Shown one piece after another: positions 19,421-29,369 of a DNA stretch of 64,000 nucleotides. Every line of letters begins with the position of its first letter. Within the stretch, counting starts at the first letter, position 1. The notes beneath the pieces were generated by a model. The model made no database searches, was not told the origin of the DNA, and saw nothing but the letters and a program-made list of their open reading frames with translations. A program made the position numbers and the translations under genes. Source of the DNA: a bacterium (lineage in GTDB: Bacteria; Patescibacteriota; Microgenomatia; UBA1406; GWC2-37-13); contig JAKQDR010000250.1 in the NCBI GenBank assembly GCA_029573715.1, positions 1 to 64,000 on the forward strand. The letters are read 5' to 3'.

Positions 19421-20062
19421 TTACTGACTCATGATTGGACCTGTATATGTATCAAGAGGAGCAAGCTGCCTTCCCACAGGGGAAGGGTTATAAATGTTAT
19501 AGAACAACTCAACAACCGATTGTTTTTGAGCCACCTCTGCACGAAGACCTATTTTTGCCAAGAGTCTCAGGAGATGGTCTCGTTTTGGATAAAGCGACGT
19601 CTTCGCCCTACTCACCACATATTCCTTGCTTAACTTTTGCATACCCGAAGCACCCATTTCGAGAGGATTAAATGGTATGGTAAAAAAGAACCGCTTTTCA
19701 AGAACACTGTTTTTTTTGACGGTTGATCGAATAAACTCTTGATAGCTCTGTAGTGTTTTTTGCAGGAGTGGATTTTTCTGTTGTTGCATTTTAGTTTGTA
19801 CGTACTCAAGATAGTTTGACACATCCATCTTTTTTGACAAAATAACTATTTGCACCGGAAAAGACAGGGAGTTGAGGAGGTTGCTATAGGAATATATGAT
19901 TGAGCTCTGCTCTTCAGAAGACAATAAATAGAAATTCACCGCCCCAACCTCAATGATGGTTACTGCCGCATTTCCCTTAAGCAGCACCACATCATCAACC
20001 AAATCTTCAATTTCCACAAAATCCTGTGTAGAACCCTTTATGGGTGATGTGGGTTTTTTCAT
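19421..20062 (-). CDS. VirB4 N-terminal-domain-like / TraC-associated protein
   Basis: 213 aa, located directly between PrgI-like and VirB4 genes; TQDFVEIEDLVDDVVLLKGNAAVTIIEVGAVNFYLLS. Confidence 0.65.
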   Translation of the reverse strand: MKKPTSPIKGSTQDFVEIEDLVDDVVLLKGNAAVTIIEVGAVNFYLLSSEEQSSIIYSYSNLLNSLSFPVQIVILSKKMDVSNYLEYVQTKMQQQKNPLLQKTLQSYQEFIRSTVKKNSVLEKRFFFTIPFNPLEMGASGMQKLSKEYVVSRAKTSLYPKRDHLLRLLAKIGLRAEVAQKQSVVELFYNIYNPSPVGRQLAPLDTYTGPIMSQ

Positions 20063-20127
20063 ATATTGCTAAACAACGAATACATATTAGTTCAAACCAC
20101 CACAGGTTGCAAGAGCGGAGCGCTTCA

Positions 20128-20982
20128 TTATGGAGTTTCTTTGCTTACAAACTCGAAGCTTGTTTGAGAGTCATTATGCAGGGTTATTGTTGACGGAGAA
20201 AACATGTGGTTGCCTGAGGGGTCCACCAAGTCAATGGCATATGTGCCACTTTTAAGGGGCTGGAATGTTGCAAAAATACCATGTGGATTTGTCTTGAGTA
20301 TTCTGAGCGGTTTTTTTGTTTCGGCATCCTGCACATAAATCAGTACACCAGGAAGAGGGATTTTTTTGGTGTTAATTACCACCCCGGTAAAAACAGGGTG
20401 TTTAAGCGGTCTTTGCTCTTTGGGCGCCCCAATATTTTTCAAGGTTGTATTTTTAGAATGGATCGTTTCGGCGATAGAAGGCGCGCTCGTTTTGTGGGGA
20501 ATTGATGTGTCGAGAGAGTTAAATAGACTACTAATGCGCCCCTTATGCGACTCAGTGTTTTCTGTCCCCACAGTTTTGACGCTGTTTTTTTGAGAATTTA
20601 CATACGCGAGAAGCTTCTCCTTGCTGTCTATATGAGCCAAAACCACGTGGGGATCTTGATCAAAATACAATTCGTCAAACAACGGGAGAGCATTGTTTTT
20701 TTTGTGAAAAATGTACTGAGTGGGAGAGTTGAGGCGCCTAAACAAATTCTTGACAAACACATCCAGAGGACGATCATTGACAGGTACAAATGCGAATAAA
20801 AGACCCACACAAAAAATTACAAACCCAACCACAATGTTGAGAATTTGTATAGGAATAGCGAGGAATATCAGATATCCAAATACACCGGCGAGCAACACAA
20901 ATCCAAACTGTTTCACCGTCATGAAACCTATGAGTTTGAATTCAAATGTGGTGATCTGACGAGGAATAGGATGTGTTTCCAT
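20128..20982 (-). CDS. PrgI-family membrane protein with C-terminal carboxypeptidase-regulatory-like domain
   Basis: 284 aa; two TMs after RQITTFEFKLIGFMTVKQFGF; C-term TGVVINTKKIPLPGVLIYVQDAETKKPLRILKTNPHGIF. Confidence 0.8.
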   Translation of the reverse strand: METHPIPRQITTFEFKLIGFMTVKQFGFVLLAGVFGYLIFLAIPIQILNIVVGFVIFCVGLLFAFVPVNDRPLDVFVKNLFRRLNSPTQYIFHKKNNALPLFDELYFDQDPHVVLAHIDSKEKLLAYVNSQKNSVKTVGTENTESHKGRISSLFNSLDTSIPHKTSAPSIAETIHSKNTTLKNIGAPKEQRPLKHPVFTGVVINTKKIPLPGVLIYVQDAETKKPLRILKTNPHGIFATFQPLKSGTYAIDLVDPSGNHMFSPSTITLHNDSQTSFEFVSKETP

Positions 20983-21033
20983 ATTGCTCCATCAGTGTAG
21001 CAGAAATGACCTCAATGTAAAACAATGTCAACG

Positions 21034-22149
21034 CTATCTGTAGAGCACAGGTTTTTGTGTTTCGGGTAGAACAAGGCTCATGCGCCTTTCTATCGTGTTT
21101 ATTCTTTCCACATACACTTGGACTTTTTGTCCGACACCAAGCCCCTCGCTTCCTCGTAGTTTTGAAACGTGAATAAGACCTTCTACCCCAGGAGCGAGCC
21201 TTACAAAGAAGCCATAGCGTTCTTGTCGAACTATTTCGCCCTCCAACAGCTTGTCTTTTGGATATCTTTGTTCAATTTCTGACCAAGGGTCAGGAGTAAG
21301 GCGCTTAAGTGAAAGATTAAGCTTCATGTCATTGCGATTCTTTTCAACCACAAACACCTTAATAGTTTTACCCGGTGTCACAAACGAAGCCGCATCAACA
21401 ACCTTCTCCCAGGATATTTCTGATATGTGAATAAGACCTTCAACACCACCCACCTCACAAAACACTCCAAACTCAGATGTTCCCAACACGCGAGCGTCGT
21501 ATGTTCCTCCAACCTCAATGTCATCAAATTGTTTAAGAATATCTTGATTGGACATACCACTTATTACTGCTTTTTGGGAGACAACCAGACGATTTTTGAG
21601 TTCATCAACCTCCAAAACACGAACTTTTATTTTTTGGCCACTCAACCTTTCAGGGTTGTCCATAAACTCAGGAAGAAGTTGGATTTTGGGTATTACTCCA
21701 CGAACGCCCATAAAATCAACAAAGAGCCCCCCTTTTCCATATTCACCACACACAACCTCAATCGCCTCCTCTGCCGACTTTTTATCATTAAGAATTTTCC
21801 ATTTTCCTGTGTCAAAAAATCGAGAGAGTGAAACCACCGGATGCCCGTCGCGATTTTCAGGAGAAATTATTCGAACATGGATCTTTTCGCCCGGTTTTAA
21901 ATAGGGAAGATAGGTGCTAATGTCTTTCGCCTCTCTATTACCCAAAACAGCAAGGGCTTTCCCCCCCACATCAAACCACGCACTATTTTTTGATATTGCG
22001 ACAATAGACGCATCAAGTTCAGTATTTTTCTGAAGAGAGACCGGTTTGGCTGATGGTTGTGCGAGAAGCTGTGCCATGACAGACTGGTTGGATGGGGTGT
22101 GTGCTTTTTTTGTCATAAAGGGGAAAACGCTCCTTTTGTCGTAAGACAA
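21034..22149 (-). CDS. rpsA: 30S ribosomal protein S1 (multiple S1 domains)
   Basis: 371 aa; repeated S1 motifs (GVFCEVGGVEGLIHISEISWEKV; GFFVRLAPGVEGLIHVSKLRG). Confidence 0.92.
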   Translation of the reverse strand: MSYDKRSVFPFMTKKAHTPSNQSVMAQLLAQPSAKPVSLQKNTELDASIVAISKNSAWFDVGGKALAVLGNREAKDISTYLPYLKPGEKIHVRIISPENRDGHPVVSLSRFFDTGKWKILNDKKSAEEAIEVVCGEYGKGGLFVDFMGVRGVIPKIQLLPEFMDNPERLSGQKIKVRVLEVDELKNRLVVSQKAVISGMSNQDILKQFDDIEVGGTYDARVLGTSEFGVFCEVGGVEGLIHISEISWEKVVDAASFVTPGKTIKVFVVEKNRNDMKLNLSLKRLTPDPWSEIEQRYPKDKLLEGEIVRQERYGFFVRLAPGVEGLIHVSKLRGSEGLGVGQKVQVYVERINTIERRMSLVLPETQKPVLYR

Positions 22150-22257
22150 GGCGAATCTTACTACAATAGCTTGTTTTTTTCAACCGATTGAATAATTACC
22201 GAACAATTACCGCACATTCTCCGAACACACAATCACAAATTCTGATAAGATTACCCC

Positions 22258-22869
22258 ATGCGCTTTTGTATAGACACTAATGTATTTTTTTCATATCAAA
22301 AAGGCATCGACATTGGGTCCTCGCTTGAAGAGGTTGTTTCTCAGTTGATTGTTGCGACAGAAAAGAATGACATAGAGCTTTTTATGCCACCCCGTATTGT
22401 GGAAGAGCTTCAGGCCCTCGTTGAGGCGGAAAGATTGTCTACGGTGCAAAAACTTCTCGTTAGCACCACAGTGCAATCTCCCACTCTACAAACGCACACC
22501 ATTGGTGCACAAACACTCTATGATTTCGTGCGAGAGTATCGAGATCGAACTCAACAAGGTCTTCATGTCGCCATTGAACTCATACACGAAACGACAAAAA
22601 TTCCTATTTTCGGAGACAATTTGTCAAAAAAAGAAACACAAAAATCATTACAACCAATTATTGAAAAACTGCGTTCTCGTTATCGTAACGCAACAAGAAC
22701 GGGTTTTGTAGACAGTCTTGCGGATCTGGATCTCATATTTTTGTCAAAAGAAATTGGAGCTTATTTGATAAGTGCGGATGAGGGGGTTGTTTCCTGGGGA
22801 CGAAAAATAGGAGTTCGTGAGATGGACCTTGTTTCGTTTGGAAAGGTTTTGAAAGGCACAAACTCCTAA
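22258..22869 (+). CDS. PIN-domain protein resembling the RNA ligase partner family
   Basis: 203 aa; MRFCIDTNVFFSY, ...GFVDSLADLDLIFLSKEIGAYLISADEGVVSWGRKIGVR. Confidence 0.65.
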   Translation: MRFCIDTNVFFSYQKGIDIGSSLEEVVSQLIVATEKNDIELFMPPRIVEELQALVEAERLSTVQKLLVSTTVQSPTLQTHTIGAQTLYDFVREYRDRTQQGLHVAIELIHETTKIPIFGDNLSKKETQKSLQPIIEKLRSRYRNATRTGFVDSLADLDLIFLSKEIGAYLISADEGVVSWGRKIGVREMDLVSFGKVLKGTNS

Positions 22870-22885
22870 ATGGGTGTTATTTAAG

Positions 22886-23473
22886 CTACACAGTGTTTCT
22901 TGGTCCTTCAGAAAAAGAGGGTCTTTCTTCAGGTATAAGCCCATACAGAAATCTTATGATTTTATCGGTAAATGTTTTCGGGGGGTTGGTTAAACACATA
23001 AGGTGTTGATTGAGAATTTTCGAAACCTTTATGCGAGTGTCCTCATCTGGCATCACCAGATAACTATGCGCATAGTAGGGGCCATGGGTTACCAAAACAA
23101 CCAAGCGATATCCTAAGCGCTCGTCAAAATAATAGTGAGAAAGAGCGTCCCACCGGAGCATTACACCGGCAGTTTCAACACCAAACACAGTAATTCTATT
23201 TTCTATGATGGGAGGTGGAGTTATTGCAAATATATAGAATAAAAACAAAAGTGCCCAAATAGGAACAACAGTAACCAAATCTCCAAAGAAAAACACAACT
23301 GCAGATATCAGTAACGCTACCGCAAGAAAAAAGCGCAACAAAGTGGTAGATCTCTTTTTGAATGGTCGAAGGGGAGCGCTCCACGTAAAAAGAGTTTGGT
23401 CAGCCATCTCGGAAGCGACAGGGTTTGATTGATCCACACATACATGGTACGCGCACCACCCCCACAATGTCAA
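22886..23473 (-). CDS. Membrane protein, two TMs, PH-like C-terminal region, unknown function
   Basis: 195 aa, two hydrophobic stretches then ITVFGVETAGVMLRWDALSHYYFDERLGYRLVVL. Confidence 0.55.
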   Translation of the reverse strand: MTLWGWCAYHVCVDQSNPVASEMADQTLFTWSAPLRPFKKRSTTLLRFFLAVALLISAVVFFFGDLVTVVPIWALLFLFYIFAITPPPIIENRITVFGVETAGVMLRWDALSHYYFDERLGYRLVVLVTHGPYYAHSYLVMPDEDTRIKVSKILNQHLMCLTNPPKTFTDKIIRFLYGLIPEERPSFSEGPRNTV

Positions 23474-23509
23474 GTAATTGATATTTGATTTTTGGTATAA
23501 TCGACGCGC

Positions 23510-24502
23510 ATGAAATACTCGATGGAAATCTCTACCAAAACCATTATTCGCATACTTTTAGTACCAACGATACTTTATTTGATTTGGATGAATAGAGATC
23601 TTGTTTTCGCACTTTTTATCGCATTTATTCTGATGAGCGCGCTGCGGCCAATAGTGTTGTACCTTCATATACGAAGAAAAATCCCATCCTCCATTGCATC
23701 GATACTGGTGATTGTTGTCACCACAACTTTTTTTGTCCTTCTCATTGGTTCGATTATTCCACCTGTATTATCAGAAACAGTTATATTCATTGAACGACTG
23801 CCCGACATCATTCGATCAATTAATCCCACCGTTTCACAATATGTCCAAATACGAGAAGTTTCTCAATATGTGCCTGCACTCGCGAACCAACTTGTTTCCA
23901 TCCTGGGAAACATATTCAGTAACACCCTCTTAGTTTTCATGACACTATTTTTCAGTTATTATTTGTTAGCTAATGAGAAAATTATTGATGAAGGAATAAT
24001 AAAAAACTTTTTGGGAAGACACTTTGCGTACGAAAAGATTCGAGAGACACTCCGTATCGTGCACGCCGCTCAATCGAGACTGGCAGCATGGTTTTGGGGT
24101 GAGCTTATTCTCATGTTTGCAGTAGGCACCCTTTCTTATGTTGGATTTTCTTGGATAGGAATCAAATATGCGCTTCCTCTTGCGGTACTTTCAGGCGCGC
24201 TTGAGATACTTCCAAACATTGGCCCGACAATAACCGCCATAATCGCAACATTTATTGGTTTTGGACAATCGCCCATGATGGGTTTTGCCGCCCTTGCTGT
24301 CTCTTTTGTGGTTCAGCAATTTGAAAATTATATTCTTGTTCCCTATATAATGAAGAAGGTGGTGGGCCTAAACCCCATTATCACTATACTCGTTGTCATA
24401 CTGGGTATGCGCTTGGGGGGGCCTCTTGGCGCACTTCTTGCTATCCCAACGTATGTTTTGGTGGAGTCAATTTATCGCGAAATCTACCACACCAAAGCAT
24501 GA
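23510..24502 (+). CDS. AI-2E family transporter
   Basis: 330 aa polytopic; LSGALEILPNIGPTITAIIATFIG ... QQFENYILVPYIMKKVVGLNPIITILVVILG. Confidence 0.92.
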   Translation: MKYSMEISTKTIIRILLVPTILYLIWMNRDLVFALFIAFILMSALRPIVLYLHIRRKIPSSIASILVIVVTTTFFVLLIGSIIPPVLSETVIFIERLPDIIRSINPTVSQYVQIREVSQYVPALANQLVSILGNIFSNTLLVFMTLFFSYYLLANEKIIDEGIIKNFLGRHFAYEKIRETLRIVHAAQSRLAAWFWGELILMFAVGTLSYVGFSWIGIKYALPLAVLSGALEILPNIGPTITAIIATFIGFGQSPMMGFAALAVSFVVQQFENYILVPYIMKKVVGLNPIITILVVILGMRLGGPLGALLAIPTYVLVESIYREIYHTKA

Positions 24503-24551
24503 CACGCGATAATTATGCGGTAAATGTGCGGTAATATTCTTTCACTCATAA

Positions 24552-25874
24552 ATGAAAATTGCAATTCTTGGCGGTGGTGTTGCAGGGCTCGCCGCGGCAA
24601 CAAGGCTGTCTCAATTGGGTGATTATGAAACTCATATATTTGAATCAAGTCAACAATTGGGTGGGCTTGCGGGTGGTTTTTGGGGAAAGGGCTGGGAGTG
24701 GCCACTTGAAAGAGCGTATCATCACATCTTTGGCACAGATACAGACATTATTGAGCTTTTGGATAGCACCAAATATAAAGGTGTTTTTTTTGCCACACCC
24801 ACCACAAGCAGTCTCTATAAGAGGGGGTCGAGCTATGAAACATACGCCTTGGACACCCCACTGAACCTTCTCAAGTTTCCCCTCATCTCATTTTTCGACC
24901 GATTGAGGTCGGGTGCCGCCCTAGCGCTTCTTAAAGTTATGCCACATCTTCCTTTATTAGATCGTGAGACTACCGAAAACTTTCTTACAAAAACCATGGG
25001 CAAAAACAACTTCGAAACACTGTTTGGCCAGATGTTTCGGAAAAAATACGGTAAATATGCGGGAAATATTCTCGCTGCATTTATCTGGTCTCGAATCCGC
25101 GCCCGTACCAAGGCCTTGGGATATATGGAGGGGGGATTTCAATCAATGATTGACCATCTTGAGCATTATTGTGTTGAGCGGGGAGTACAAATACACAAAA
25201 ACGCTCGAGTACAATCGATTTCACCGGTGGATGATGACAATTCCTCCATCACCCTGCATCTTGCCGAAAGCGACAACCTCCAAACAGCATTCGATTTTAT
25301 TATTTCAACACTCCCTTCACCCATTCTCGCGTCTGTTGCAAAACCGCTTCTTCAAGCCCCAGAGATACATAAGCTCACCAAGCTCAAGTATTTAAGTGCA
25401 CTCAATTTAATCATCGAAACAGATGTCCCGGTTTTTACAAAAGAATATTGGGTGTCTGTTTGTACTGCAGACCTTCCAAACCTTGTATTTGTTCAGCACA
25501 CTAATTTTGTCGATAAAAGACACTACAACAATAAACACTTGTTGTACATTTCGGGTTACTATGAGGACACCGACCCTATCATGTCATTGTCTAAGGAAGA
25601 CGTTTTGCAATTGTTTCTTGGTCACATCCGCACCATTCGAAAAGATCCATTTCTGGTGGGCGAATCTTATCTTTGGAAAGCGGGATATGCCCAACCAATT
25701 TTTGATTCAGAGTTTTTGAATAATATGCCTGAAATGTTTACTTCACATCCCCGTTTGTTTCTTGCGAATTTGGACATGACATATCCTCACGATCGAGGCA
25801 CCAACCATGCGGCAAGACTAGGGGTTGAGGTGGCGAACCGTGTGATGCAAGAGGCGTTGAAACATCGTGTATAA
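24552..25874 (+). CDS. FAD-dependent oxidoreductase (protoporphyrinogen oxidase/amine oxidase-like)
   Basis: 440 aa; MKIAILGGGVAGLAAATRLSQLGDYETHIFESSQQLGGLAGG. Confidence 0.88.
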   Translation: MKIAILGGGVAGLAAATRLSQLGDYETHIFESSQQLGGLAGGFWGKGWEWPLERAYHHIFGTDTDIIELLDSTKYKGVFFATPTTSSLYKRGSSYETYALDTPLNLLKFPLISFFDRLRSGAALALLKVMPHLPLLDRETTENFLTKTMGKNNFETLFGQMFRKKYGKYAGNILAAFIWSRIRARTKALGYMEGGFQSMIDHLEHYCVERGVQIHKNARVQSISPVDDDNSSITLHLAESDNLQTAFDFIISTLPSPILASVAKPLLQAPEIHKLTKLKYLSALNLIIETDVPVFTKEYWVSVCTADLPNLVFVQHTNFVDKRHYNNKHLLYISGYYEDTDPIMSLSKEDVLQLFLGHIRTIRKDPFLVGESYLWKAGYAQPIFDSEFLNNMPEMFTSHPRLFLANLDMTYPHDRGTNHAARLGVEVANRVMQEALKHRV

Positions 25875-25884
25875 TCCGCTTCTT

Positions 25885-26328
25885 ATGTCGCAGAAATCAC
25901 GTCAGTTTAGTGCGGTTAAACCAAAGATGATTGATGTCGCTCAGATAGTTGACTTAATAAACTCTGATCCCACCCATCTTATTCCGCGAACAAAGCAAGA
26001 GGTGGTCAAGCTAAGACTTTCTTCCTGGAGAGTGGTAAAAATTGACAATAAAGTGGTGGGGTGTGGGTGTTTGGAAAAATATTCAGAAAGAATTGCAGAG
26101 ATTAGATCGTTTATTGTAATGTCAGAATATCGAAGCAAGGGTGTGGGCACTGTTATACTAGAAAACCTTCTGAGATGTGCGCAAGAGAACCAATTGGTTT
26201 TTGTCGTTACATCACGACCGAGCTTTTTCCAAAACAACTCTTTTGGTTTCTTTTCTCAAGAAAAATACATTCTATTTCATGAGCAGAAACACAATCAGTC
26301 CAACAAGAAATTGCTTAAGATGGGGTAG
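25885..26328 (+). CDS. GNAT-family N-acetyltransferase
   Basis: VVGCGCLEKYSERIAEIRSFIVMSEYRSKGVGTVILENLLRCA (acetyl-CoA motif). Confidence 0.8.
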   Translation: MSQKSRQFSAVKPKMIDVAQIVDLINSDPTHLIPRTKQEVVKLRLSSWRVVKIDNKVVGCGCLEKYSERIAEIRSFIVMSEYRSKGVGTVILENLLRCAQENQLVFVVTSRPSFFQNNSFGFFSQEKYILFHEQKHNQSNKKLLKMG

Positions 26329-27140
26329 TGGTCAGAGTATCCCTTATACCCATCAAGTCGAAGTGTTCCCGCACATTCTAAGCTGGATGAATGGAGGATG
26401 TAATCAAGTTTAAACTTGTGATTGAGAAACATCTTGGACTGCTCTGTGAATGTGAGATTTGAAGTTGCTTCCCGCAGATTGTGTTGTGAAATAAGCCGTT
26501 CAAGTCCCCGTCGCATAAACCAGTAGTTGAAGTCTCCCAAAACAAGCGTTGCGTGTCCGGGTGTTGTGTCAAACTGATCAAACACCTCTTGAAGTTGCCT
26601 TTGGCGGACCACATTACTTGCTACCACATGGGTGAGGTGCACGTTATACACATTAATCGGTTTATGGTGCGCGCCCGCGTGAACATATGTGCTTCTTAAG
26701 ACGTTTCGTGGCCCTTTTCGAGTAATAACACCCACAAGGACCTCATAAATAGACTTGGGGAGAGGAATAACCTGAGATCCTATCTGACAAACAGTTTTTT
26801 GATTGTAGAATGTTGCGAGTCCGTACACCTGCCTGATTCGATAGAACGAATCGGAAGTGGCACCCAACACATATCCGGGAAGATACCGGTCAAAGACACT
26901 TGGTATTCCCAGATTTACCTCTTGCAAACAAACAATATCGGGCTTATGTGATTGAATAATGGAGGGCAGAGCAACCAAGGCTTTATTGAAACACACATTG
27001 TATGTAAGCACAGAGAGACTTTGATTTGCATGTTGTCGCTTTGTAGCTCCCAACGACGATAATAATTGTTCCTGCAACTGGTTCTGTCCCCCTTCAGACA
27101 CCGCAGGCTTCAATCTGTGAAGCTTCATGTGAGGAGTCAT
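26295..27140 (-). CDS. Endonuclease/exonuclease/phosphatase family protein
   Basis: 281 aa; LSVLTYNVCFNKAL, IVCLQEV, LVLGDFNYW, KGYSDHYPIL. Confidence 0.88.
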   Translation of the reverse strand: MTPHMKLHRLKPAVSEGGQNQLQEQLLSSLGATKRQHANQSLSVLTYNVCFNKALVALPSIIQSHKPDIVCLQEVNLGIPSVFDRYLPGYVLGATSDSFYRIRQVYGLATFYNQKTVCQIGSQVIPLPKSIYEVLVGVITRKGPRNVLRSTYVHAGAHHKPINVYNVHLTHVVASNVVRQRQLQEVFDQFDTTPGHATLVLGDFNYWFMRRGLERLISQHNLREATSNLTFTEQSKMFLNHKFKLDYILHSSSLECAGTLRLDGYKGYSDHYPILSNFLLD

Positions 27141-27148
27141 GAATAGTA

Positions 27149-28243
27149 TTAGGAACTCTTTTTAAGTTGTGCTTTGAAATAGTCTACGTACGGCACATTT
27201 TCGGGGTTTACACCGCGAAGCGCCGCGGTGTATATTGTCATATACGACGAAAAAACCAGCAGTTCTAGCACTTGACCAAGGTGGGTCTCGGCCCTCAGTT
27301 TATGAGATAAGACCTGGATTTCGTTTTGTTTAATTACATCATGAGTGATCTCGAAACGTCGCCTAATTCGCTCATCATAGAGTCCACTCAAAAAGCTCAC
27401 AAAAACAGCAATAGACTTGTGTTCTGCGGGAAACCGCAATCCCTCCATCATATGATGGTTGAGCTCGGGAATTACCCGGAAGGATGCTATACCCTTGCTT
27501 GTTTCGTTTACTTGATTTTGTACACAATTTCCCACTCCCACCAAGTGCTCTGCCACCAAAAAGTAGGGATATTTGTTTGTAATCTCACCGGCAAATTTCT
27601 TGGCCAAATTTTCCTTAAACGGACAATGTATGCCATACCATGCATCGAAACGTTCAACGTTGCCCAAATCACGCCGCATGTTGTCGAGATAATCCTCAGA
27701 AGAGCCCTGAAACGCGTTTAATGCCAACAAAATCCCAAGAGTGCTTCCAATCGTATATCCAAACCCCATACGAGGTTGTTTTGAAGGGTTGTGTTGTTCG
27801 TTAAAAGTTGCAAAAGGATAGTGATTTGACTCAAGCCACTGTTGAAGGGGTCCTCCGACACAAAAACCCACAATACAGGCGGAGCGTTCGTGCGCCTGTT
27901 TCGCACACGCTAACACCTCCTCGGTGGTTCCAGAGTATGAACTGAGCACCACCAGGGTATTTTGATTTACAAATCCGGGAAGAGAGTAATCATCACAAAT
28001 GGTAAAGGGAACACGCAAGACATTTTTATACAAGTGATACACAATAAGACCGGGAAATCGTGAGCCACCCATGCCACAAAACACGATATTGTCGTAGCGC
28101 ATATAAGTAGATGGGTACGCGAGGGCCCGCATTGTTTCGATGGCTGAGGTAGTTTGTGCAGCGAGCCCCTGCACTGAACGAATAGCCGCATCGCCGCCCA
28201 AGCGAGAAACGATAAAGGATATGTTGTCGAGTTGATGTGTCAT
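27149..28243 (-). CDS. SIS-domain bifunctional phosphoglucose/phosphomannose isomerase-like
   Basis: 364 aa; IVFCGMGGSRFPGLIV, LVVLSSYSGTTEEVLACAKQA, ELNHHMMEGL. Confidence 0.85.
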   Translation of the reverse strand: MTHQLDNISFIVSRLGGDAAIRSVQGLAAQTTSAIETMRALAYPSTYMRYDNIVFCGMGGSRFPGLIVYHLYKNVLRVPFTICDDYSLPGFVNQNTLVVLSSYSGTTEEVLACAKQAHERSACIVGFCVGGPLQQWLESNHYPFATFNEQHNPSKQPRMGFGYTIGSTLGILLALNAFQGSSEDYLDNMRRDLGNVERFDAWYGIHCPFKENLAKKFAGEITNKYPYFLVAEHLVGVGNCVQNQVNETSKGIASFRVIPELNHHMMEGLRFPAEHKSIAVFVSFLSGLYDERIRRRFEITHDVIKQNEIQVLSHKLRAETHLGQVLELLVFSSYMTIYTAALRGVNPENVPYVDYFKAQLKKSS

Positions 28244-28269
28244 AGTCTTGGTATAGTATCAAAATACTC

Positions 28270-29232
28270 ATGTATAATGCAAACAAGCATCATTTCCTCC
28301 CTCTGTTTTTCATGTACACCTCATTCGCACTTCACATCATCAGGACGATGAGAGTTAATCAATGGACAAAAAATCTTGTGGTGTTTGTTGCCATCATATT
28401 TTCCGGAAAACTATTTGATGCAGAGCTTTTCGCTCGTTCACTTGTTGCCTTTTGCGTCTTTTGTTTACTTTCGTCGGCTGCGTATATCATGAATGATTTG
28501 GTAGATGCACCTGCTGACAGAAGACACCCGGTTAAAAAAAACAGACCCATCGCATCAGGGGAGATATCAACCATACAAGGACTCCTTCTCCTTATTTTTC
28601 TTGTTTCTGTTGCTCTTTTAGGCGCCATATTGTTTGACATCATGTTTTTCATGCTTGCAGTAGGTTTCTTGCTTTGGCAAGTGATGTATTCATTCATTCT
28701 TAAATCTTTTGCAGTCATAGATATTTTTGCAATCTCATTTTCTTTTGTCATTCGTGCACTTGCGGGGATGTTAGTAACGGGGTTTCATATACCTGTTTGG
28801 TTGTTTCTCACCATCTTTTTTATGTCTCTTTTCATTGCTTCAATTAAACGCAATGCGGAGCTTGCTCTCGCGGGTTCTGATGCCCGCCATACGTTGTCAA
28901 AATATAACCAAAACTTTCTCAATTTTCTCATATATACCTTTTCTACTGCCACCATCATTGCCTACTGTCTGTACAGTTATATTGAACAACCACCCTATGT
29001 CCTGACCCCTGTTTCCATATTCTTTTCTTCACTCTTCCCTGGGTTTGAAGGGAGAAAGCTTATGACACTTACCATTCCAGTTGTTGTGTATGCGATTGCT
29101 CGCTATGGTCAATTGTTTTACACCCGTATTGAAGGTGAGCGGCCGGACAAGGTGGTGGTTTCTGATGTGCCCCTTATGATGGCTATGGCAGTCTGGGGCG
29201 TTATGATAATCGTGTTTATCTATCTTCTGTAA
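28270..29232 (+). CDS. UbiA-family prenyltransferase, decaprenyl-phosphate phosphoribosyltransferase-like
   Basis: 320 aa polytopic; MRVNQWTKNLVVFVAIIFSGKLFD, YIMNDLVDAPADRRHPVKKNRPIASGEI. Confidence 0.85.
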   Translation: MYNANKHHFLPLFFMYTSFALHIIRTMRVNQWTKNLVVFVAIIFSGKLFDAELFARSLVAFCVFCLLSSAAYIMNDLVDAPADRRHPVKKNRPIASGEISTIQGLLLLIFLVSVALLGAILFDIMFFMLAVGFLLWQVMYSFILKSFAVIDIFAISFSFVIRALAGMLVTGFHIPVWLFLTIFFMSLFIASIKRNAELALAGSDARHTLSKYNQNFLNFLIYTFSTATIIAYCLYSYIEQPPYVLTPVSIFFSSLFPGFEGRKLMTLTIPVVVYAIARYGQLFYTRIEGERPDKVVVSDVPLMMAMAVWGVMIIVFIYLL

Positions 29233-29369
29233 AACACTCACCTCATCGGGAGCATGATCCATACTTGATGACATACACAACGATCAATCGTGATGTGTTT
29301 TGATATATTGAAAAGACATGCATCATTAAGCATACTAGGGCACTATCAGTTATAAGATATTTATAAATC

